Shown: piece by piece, positions 6,849-10,954 of the stretch
How the letters are laid out: each line of letters starts with the position of its first letter
How positions within the stretch are numbered: the stretch's first letter is position 1
Assembly (NCBI GenBank): GCA_904501965.1
Contig: CAJGCS010000027.1
Span: 1-10,954 of the forward strand
DNA: 10,954 bases
DNA from: an uncultured Bacilli bacterium
Lineage (GTDB): Bacteria > Bacillota_I > Bacilli_A > ML615J-28 > CAG-313
Direction: 5' to 3'
Made by a program: the position numbers and the translations under genes
Notes under the pieces: generated by a model
The model's input: only the letters and a program-made list of their open reading frames with translations
The model's database searches: none
Told to the model about the DNA's origin: nothing

Positions 6849-8295
6849 ATTTATTTACATATTCCATGATATACTTTAAATCAGAAAACTCTCTTACTTC
6901 TTTTCCTATAATTTTATTTTCATTTCCTTTACCAAGAATTACTACAATATCACCTTTATAGCTTGCATTAAGTGCAAGTTCAATGGCATTTTTTCTATTT
7001 GTTTCAATAATAAAATTTTTCTTTTTTACATCTTTTGTTAAATCATTAATAATATCATTTACATTTTCATCACGAGAATTGTCTTCTGTAAAAATTACGA
7101 TATCAGAGTATTCGCAAACAAGACAACCAAGCGAACTTCTTTTCTCTTTATCTCTATTTCCACCAACACCAAATACACAAATAATTCTTTCCTTTTTAAC
7201 ATTATTTAAATATTCTAAAACTTCTTTAGTAGCAAGGGTACTATGAGCATAATCAACAATAATTTTTACGCCATTTTTTTCAAATACATTCATTCTACCT
7301 TCAACTTGACTAAGCTTATTTAATACATAAATTATGTCATTTATCGGAATATCAATTGTTACAAGCATACTAAATACAGCTGTAATATTTAATATATTAT
7401 ATTTTGAAATAAGTTTAGTTTTTATTAAATACTCATTTCCTTCATATTTTATTAAAAATATTGTTTCATCTAAAGTTGAATTTAACACCTTTATAGTTAC
7501 ATTTGCATTATTATATCCATAAGTTAATTTTTTTATATCACTTAATTTATAAAAATAATCAAACTCTTCCATATCTTTAAATAAAACTGTAGCATTTTTA
7601 GTATTTAACAATAACCTTCCTTTAGAGTTTAAATAGTTTTCATAAGTTTTATGATATTCTAAATGTTCTTTGTTAAAGTTAGTAATTAATGAATAATCAA
7701 ACTCTAGACCTAATACTCTTGATTCACAAATTCCTTGACTACTTACTTCTAAAACAAAATAATCATAATTCATTTCGTTCATCATTAAATATTTATATAT
7801 TTTTGTTATAGAAGGTGTTGTATTAGATGTAATAAATGAAGTTTCTTTTAATCCATAAAATGACTTTACACCACTACTCCCAATTAACAAAACATCTTTA
7901 TTTAAGTTTTTCAAAGTTTCGTAAAGAAGTGAAGTCACAGTTGTTTTACCACATGTACCGCTTACTCCAATTGTAATAGGCATTTTATGATACTTATTAA
8001 AATATAAACACTTTAAAAGCCTTGCAAGTTCTACTTTTGGGCTTTCTACTTTAATAATATTAATTTTCTCTTTTACTTCTTTATTAAAATTTAAAGATGT
8101 AATAATTGTTTTAGCACCAAGTTTAATTGCTTCATTTATATATTTATCATCAGTTGAATCTTTTAAGTTCACAAAACATGTATTTTTAGATACATCTTTC
8201 GAAAAATCAGTAACTTTTGTAATTTCATGATTATTAACAATAAGTTTGTCAAAATATTTATTATAATATTTATGTAAATATTCTTTTATTTTCAT
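6841..8295 (-). CDS. murE: UDP-MurNAc-tripeptide synthetase (MurE), with altered substrate-site motifs
   Basis: MurE adds the third amino acid (meso-DAP or L-Lys) to UDP-MurNAc-L-Ala-D-Glu. The 484 residues show the Mur-ligase plan: ATP loop GTCGKTT (113-119), EVSSQG (183-188, usually EVSSH), TNFNKEHLEYH with the downstream SKGRLL carrying the lysine that is carbamylated in the family, VEGRMNVF, VDYAHS and GVGGNRDKEKR. The third-residue pocket reads DNSR (405-408) where DAP enzymes have DNPR, and the GKGHE box reads GKGNE (455-459). The retained Arg favours meso-DAP, but the Pro-to-Ser and His-to-Asn changes leave specificity open. The start lies two bases after the PBP remnant's stop; the nearest strong GGAGG (about 27 bases upstream) is too far, so initiation probably depends on coupling to translation of the remnant. 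Confidence 0.94.
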   Translation of the reverse strand: MKIKEYLHKYYNKYFDKLIVNNHEITKVTDFSKDVSKNTCFVNLKDSTDDKYINEAIKLGAKTIITSLNFNKEVKEKINIIKVESPKVELARLLKCLYFNKYHKMPITIGVSGTCGKTTVTSLLYETLKNLNKDVLLIGSSGVKSFYGLKETSFITSNTTPSITKIYKYLMMNEMNYDYFVLEVSSQGICESRVLGLEFDYSLITNFNKEHLEYHKTYENYLNSKGRLLLNTKNATVLFKDMEEFDYFYKLSDIKKLTYGYNNANVTIKVLNSTLDETIFLIKYEGNEYLIKTKLISKYNILNITAVFSMLVTIDIPINDIIYVLNKLSQVEGRMNVFEKNGVKIIVDYAHSTLATKEVLEYLNNVKKERIICVFGVGGNRDKEKRSSLGCLVCEYSDIVIFTEDNSRDENVNDIINDLTKDVKKKNFIIETNRKNAIELALNASYKGDIVVILGKGNENKIIGKEVREFSDLKYIMEYVNKYE

Positions 8296-8297
8296 AT

Positions 8298-8723
8298 TTA
8301 TGTGTATATTAACACATACCCTCCTTCTATTATCTGTTCTGAAGCTTCTGGTATTTGGGTAATGACCTTTGTACCATTTCCAATTATTTTAAACTTATAT
8401 TTTTCATATTTCGGCAAATCTTTTATATTCATACCAGTATAGTCTTTTACAACAACATTAGGTAAATCAAACCAAAATTGTTTCGATTTTTCAATTCCAC
8501 CTTCTTGAGGAGGAATATTTAATATCGTAAGTGCATCCATTAAAACTTCTTTTACCATTGGAGCAACAACTACCCCACCATATTGAATAGTATTCTTCGC
8601 ATTCTTAATTGCGATCATAACAACTAAACTTGGATCATTCATCGGAGCAATACCTAAAAAAGATAAAATATACGACCCACTTACATATTTTCCATCTACC
8701 GCAACTTGCGCTGTAGCAAACAA
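8298..8723 (-). pseudogene. C-terminal remnant of a dcw-cluster penicillin-binding protein (SpoVD/PBP2B/FtsI type) with PASTA domain
   Basis: This is the 3' part of a class B PBP gene cut at its active site. The frame resumes as ATAQVAVDGKY, which lines up with the KTGTAQ...GKY segment of SpoVD/PBP2B enzymes. It continues through SFLGIAPMNDP, the QYGGVVVAP box and one PASTA domain (about residues 88-141 of the open frame). The transpeptidase SxxK and SxN motifs and the whole N-terminal half are missing; in the same frame a TGA stop (8724-8726) lies just upstream of the junction. A TTG at 8721-8723 could start translation only weakly. The frame has no internal stop or frameshift, so the break is recent or the gene is restored at times. 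It sits directly before murE, where spoVD/pbpB is expected in the dcw order. Confidence 0.88.
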
Positions 8724-8727
8724 TCAA
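8710..8727. other. probable attachment-site junction (one att end of the serine-recombinase element)
   Basis: On the minus strand the recombinase stop (8728-8730) is followed by ten bases and then GCT ACA GCG CAA, which is the G-T-A-Q part of the PBP KTGTAQ motif with the Gly codon changed to Ala (GCT). Homology to the PBP is therefore lost between about 8712 and 8718, which places the recombination point in the active-site codons. Large serine recombinases cross over at a short core and usually lie next to one att end, as here. The exact core cannot be fixed without the other junction or an empty site. Confidence 0.7.
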
Positions 8728-10374
8728 TTAAGCACCCATATTAGATAATCCATCTTTTAATTTTATTGAGATTGTCTCATTTGTAACAATTATTTTATCT
8801 ATAATAAGTCCAATAATAATTTTTGTAGAAGTAATATTATTAAGAAGTGTTTCTTTTGTTATCTTAATTTTATTTATAAAAGAATAAAGTTCTTTTTTTG
8901 TTAAAGATAATTTATTATTTAAATCATTTAATTTAATATTTCTTTGTTCATTTATTAATTCAATCTCTTTTATTTTTAAATTATAAAGTGATGTATTATT
9001 TTCATCAGTTAAAATTCTATCAATTAGTCTACTAATTTTATCTTTATCTTTTAATATTTCTTTTTCAATAATATTTATCTCTTTATAAATAGTTTGTAAT
9101 TTATTTTTTATTAAAAAGTCAAAATCATCTTTTGACAAATCTATAATTTCGTTTAAAATTTGAGTTGTAATACTAATTATAATATTATCTAAATATTCTT
9201 TATTAATTCTTTTTGTTGGGCAAAGAGTCCGGTTATTTTTATGTGTACTACAAACATAATCATAGTATTTTTTATTATTACTTTTTGATCTTGACCAACC
9301 ATGTAATTTTTTACCACAAACTCCACATATTAAATATCCAGTTAAAAGATAATTATTTGTAATATTGTTTGATAACTGATGTGAATTGTTTTTACTATTT
9401 AAGATTAGTTGTACTTTATTAAATAAATCATCATCAATAATTTTAGGAAAAGCATTAGGTTTTATATAATATTCGGGTTTTTTTACCCCATTATCATATT
9501 TTCTTTTCCTTATATATTTCGGATCTGCATATACATAAGTTCCATTATATTTTTTATTTTGTAATATATACTTAATATTTTGTCTTGTAAAAGCTCTCCC
9601 TAATTTATTTTTATATCCATGTTCATTTAAATAATTTATAATATCATTAATACTAAATCCAAGGGCATATTTTTCAAATATATCTTTAATAATATGTGCT
9701 TTTGCCTCATCAATAATAATATTTGATGCACCTTTAATATTTATGTCCGAATTTTTTTGTTTTTCAGAAATTAATCCAAAAGGTAATAAACCAACAGCCT
9801 TATTCTCTTCTACTTTTTTTATTGTTCCTTTTATGGATGTAGCTGCACTATTTTGTGCATGATATTGGGCTACAATTCCAAGCATACCTCTTAGAAGCGC
9901 ACTAGATGGATCACCATTATCTTCGAAATCTAATGCCTTCAAAACACAATTATTTTTTGATAAAAGGGTTATAAATGATAAAGTATCTTCTAATTTTCTT
10001 GAAAATCGATCCAATTTGTATACAATGCATACTCCATAAAACCCTGGATTATCTTCAATAAATTTTAACATTCGATCAAACTCTGGTCTAAGTCTTCCTT
10101 GCATACCTGAAACATTATCTTCCTTAAAGATATCCGAGTTTTCTAAATAAAACTCATATTCGTATGACTTTGTTTTATTTATTTCATTTATAAATTTATT
10201 TATTTCATCTAATTGCAATTTAAGTGAATTATCTTTTATGTCCTCTTGTGATTTTCTTAAATATGCACAAACGCGAATCCTTTTAATGTGACTTTTATCA
10301 AAATATACATTCTTGTTTGTCTTTTTCCAACCTTTATCAATTAAACTAATTTCATATGAAGTAAAGTGATTCAT
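8728..10374 (-). CDS. large serine recombinase (site-specific integrase)
   Basis: This enzyme performs DNA integration and excision by a serine nucleophile mechanism. The 548 residues have the complete plan: an N-terminal resolvase domain with the catalytic Ser42 in YLRKSQED (with Arg40) and YKLDRFSR at 119-126; a Recombinase domain around 180-330; a zinc ribbon with C350, C353, C375 and C385; and a long Lys/Glu/Ile-rich, probably coiled-coil segment from about 400 to 500, the part that controls synapsis in this family. Length and motifs look intact, so it is probably active. Its ATG overlaps the TGA of the upstream 50-residue ORF (ATGA), and with no strong Shine-Dalgarno of its own it is likely translated by coupling. 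It stops just before the PBP junction, in the same direction as the mur genes, with no terminator in between. Confidence 0.95.
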   Translation of the reverse strand: MNHFTSYEISLIDKGWKKTNKNVYFDKSHIKRIRVCAYLRKSQEDIKDNSLKLQLDEINKFINEINKTKSYEYEFYLENSDIFKEDNVSGMQGRLRPEFDRMLKFIEDNPGFYGVCIVYKLDRFSRKLEDTLSFITLLSKNNCVLKALDFEDNGDPSSALLRGMLGIVAQYHAQNSAATSIKGTIKKVEENKAVGLLPFGLISEKQKNSDINIKGASNIIIDEAKAHIIKDIFEKYALGFSINDIINYLNEHGYKNKLGRAFTRQNIKYILQNKKYNGTYVYADPKYIRKRKYDNGVKKPEYYIKPNAFPKIIDDDLFNKVQLILNSKNNSHQLSNNITNNYLLTGYLICGVCGKKLHGWSRSKSNNKKYYDYVCSTHKNNRTLCPTKRINKEYLDNIIISITTQILNEIIDLSKDDFDFLIKNKLQTIYKEINIIEKEILKDKDKISRLIDRILTDENNTSLYNLKIKEIELINEQRNIKLNDLNNKLSLTKKELYSFINKIKITKETLLNNITSTKIIIGLIIDKIIVTNETISIKLKDGLSNMGA

Positions 10375-10523
10375 AATTTTTCTTTATTAAATGAAATAAA
10401 TAGATCAATCATAGTCTCTTGTAGTAATGCAAAGTTCGTAAATTTATTTTTTATAACATATATTCTTTCAAGATCTATATTTCCTTTTTGTTTTACTAGT
10501 CTATCTCTATCTATTATAATCAT
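10371..10523 (-). CDS. small ORF (50 aa) translationally coupled to the recombinase; unknown function
   Basis: The ORF starts MIIIDRDRLVKQKGNIDLE and ends in ISFNKEKL, 50 residues in all. A good Shine-Dalgarno (AAAGGA in AAAGAAAGGATAATAAT) precedes the ATG at 10521-10523, and its TGA overlaps the recombinase ATG by four bases. I do not recognise a family. The protein is charged at its N-terminus with a more hydrophobic, possibly helical C-terminal half. Position suggests a partner of the recombinase, for example a directionality factor or small regulator, but this is inference. The strong ribosome site and the ATGA coupling are the evidence that it is a real gene. Confidence 0.65.
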   Translation of the reverse strand: MIIIDRDRLVKQKGNIDLERIYVIKNKFTNFALLQETMIDLFISFNKEKL

Positions 10524-10619
10524 ATTATTATCCTTTCTTTAAAATTTCTCATATTAAATAATATGATTAAACTCTATTTTTATAACTCAATAATAAAAAG
10601 CAGATAATAATCATATTAT
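10518..10619. repeat. three copies of AATCATATTAT around the recombinase operon start
   Basis: The 11-base word occurs at 10518-10528 (+), 10558-10568 (-) and 10609-10619 (+), that is at the small ORF's start region, in the upstream dyad and in the terminator loop region. The area is very AT-rich, so part of this may be chance. Confidence 0.3.
10549..10566. promoter_or_regulatory. 18-bp dyad upstream of the small ORF-recombinase operon, possible operator
   Basis: TCATATTA and TAATATGA form perfect 8-base arms around a 2-base centre. A TATTAT that could serve as a -10 lies inside it on the minus strand, but I find no good -35 at normal spacing, so the promoter itself is uncertain. A dyad in this position could bind a dimeric regulator of the recombinase operon. 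Confidence 0.35.
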
Positions 10620-10626
10620 CTGCTTT
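10591..10626 (-). terminator. intrinsic terminator after the Ig-like-domain gene
   Basis: Arms GCAGATAATA and TATTATCTGC (10600-10623) form a perfect 10-bp stem with a 4-base loop, extended by A-T pairs to 13 bp. On the minus strand it is followed by TTTTTATTATT. It begins within ten bases of the upstream gene's stop codon and isolates the recombinase operon from that gene. Confidence 0.88.
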
Positions 10627-10632
10627 GTTTAA

Positions 10633-10954
10633 TTATTCTTTATATCTGCTTGACCACTCTTTTATTTGATTATTTTCAACAACTACATCAATTATTCCTA
10701 CAGCTTTCGTTGTTTTATTAACACAAACAATTGAACAAGTTCCATTACCAATTACCTTGATTGTAGAATAGTTTGAAACTGTCAAAACACTTTCATTTGT
10801 TGATGACCACTCATAATCTAGTCTTGAATCGGAATGATTTGGACTAATAATAAAACACTCATAACTAGATGACCACTCAGGAATTTCCATATTTAATTCA
10901 ATAGTTGGAGTTAAAGGTTGTTCTTGTTCAGTATTTATATTTAATGATTTAAAT
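10633..10954 (-). CDS. C-terminal part of a protein with a bacterial Ig-like (Big_2-type) domain
   Basis: The reading frame is open to the right window edge, so only the last 106 residues are seen; an internal Met at 10888-10890 is not a likely start. The segment YEWSSTNESVLTVSNYSTIKVIGNGTCSIVCV...GIIDVVVEN fits the Big_2 pattern (W-S-S-x-N-x-x-V-x-x-V ... G-x-x-x-I). Such domains are usual in secreted or surface proteins, often in tandem. The tetrapeptide EWSS appears three times, including near the C-terminus (IKEWSSRYKE), and no LPXTG or C-terminal membrane anchor is present. Its function and any N-terminal domains are outside the window. It may be cargo of the mobile element. Confidence 0.65.
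   Translation of the reverse strand, partial: FKSLNINTEQEQPLTPTIELNMEIPEWSSSYECFIISPNHSDSRLDYEWSSTNESVLTVSNYSTIKVIGNGTCSIVCVNKTTKAVGIIDVVVENNQIKEWSSRYKE

Larger units (their letters stand above)
8715..10954. mobile_element. mobile element carrying a large serine recombinase, integrated in a PBP gene (one end only)
   Basis: The left boundary is the PBP junction; the right boundary is not in the window. Visible content is the recombinase, the small ORF coupled to it and the end of an Ig-like-domain protein. No other mobility or phage genes are seen. It could be an integrative element, a prophage or a small domesticated intervening element. Whether the Big_2-type gene belongs to the element is inferred from its position only. 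The expected missing N-terminal half of the PBP should mark the other end. Confidence 0.7.

Noticed and set aside
6238..7522. Open frames on the plus strand opposite mraY and murE
   Set aside because: These are composition-driven antisense frames; the conserved Mur motifs lie on the other strand.
8298..8723. The PBP tail as a complete small PASTA-domain gene
   Set aside because: The open frame begins in the middle of the transpeptidase fold at the KTG motif with a weak TTG start, so it is a gene fragment and not an independent protein.
8721..8735. Read-through or frameshift fusion of the recombinase to the PBP tail
   Set aside because: The two frames differ, both are closed by stops at the junction (TAA 8728-8730, TGA 8724-8726), and no slippery signal is seen.
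1..10954. CRISPR arrays, tRNA or rRNA genes, and UGA-as-Trp recoding
   Set aside because: No regularly spaced repeats, no tRNA cloverleaf and no rRNA segment were seen; Trp is coded by TGG and TGA is used as a stop.

Overview
The window is very AT-rich and every recognisable gene reads from the minus strand. The standard genetic code fits: TGA is used as a stop and Trp is TGG. A Gram-positive-type division/cell-wall cluster (PASTA-containing PBP, murE, mraY, murD), a T-box riboswitch in front of valS and the strong A+T bias point to a low-GC Bacillota. Something like the Erysipelotrichia or RF39-type Bacilli would fit, but that placement is inference.

In transcription order (right to left), 10633-10954 is the C-terminal end of a protein with a bacterial Ig-like (Big_2-type) domain, followed by its own terminator. 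Next is a two-gene unit: a 50-residue small ORF (10371-10523), coupled by an ATGA overlap to a full-length large serine recombinase (8728-10374). The recombinase gene ends about ten bases before the C-terminal 140 residues of a division transpeptidase (SpoVD/PBP2B/FtsI type, with one PASTA domain). That reading frame resumes exactly at the KTGTAQ active-site motif, so the recombinase appears to mark one end of a mobile element integrated into the catalytic motif of the dcw-cluster PBP gene. The N-terminal part of the PBP is not in the window and should lie beyond the far end of the element. Downstream follow murE, mraY and murD, tightly overlapped, ending in a terminator that contains the murD stop codon. 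No terminator separates the recombinase from the mur genes, so the element's transcript probably drives them.

The second operon has a sigma-A-like promoter at 4540-4568 and encodes two NAD-synthesis proteins two bases apart. The first is an unusual fusion of a GltD/PreT-like Fe-S/FAD/NAD(P)H oxidoreductase to a NadD-type nicotinate-mononucleotide adenylyltransferase. The second is a long NadE in which the catalytic cysteine of the glutaminase (nitrilase-fold) domain is replaced by glycine, while the synthetase half looks intact. Together they would carry out the last two steps of NAD synthesis, probably with free ammonia and with a redox domain attached.

The left end holds a near-consensus promoter (908-936), a T-box leader with an antiterminator and a long intrinsic terminator, and the first 197 codons of valS, which runs off the window.

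The most noteworthy points are the PBP gene split at its active-site motif by a possibly reversible element, the oxidoreductase-NadD fusion, the NadE with a missing glutaminase nucleophile, and the unannotated small ORF coupled to the recombinase.
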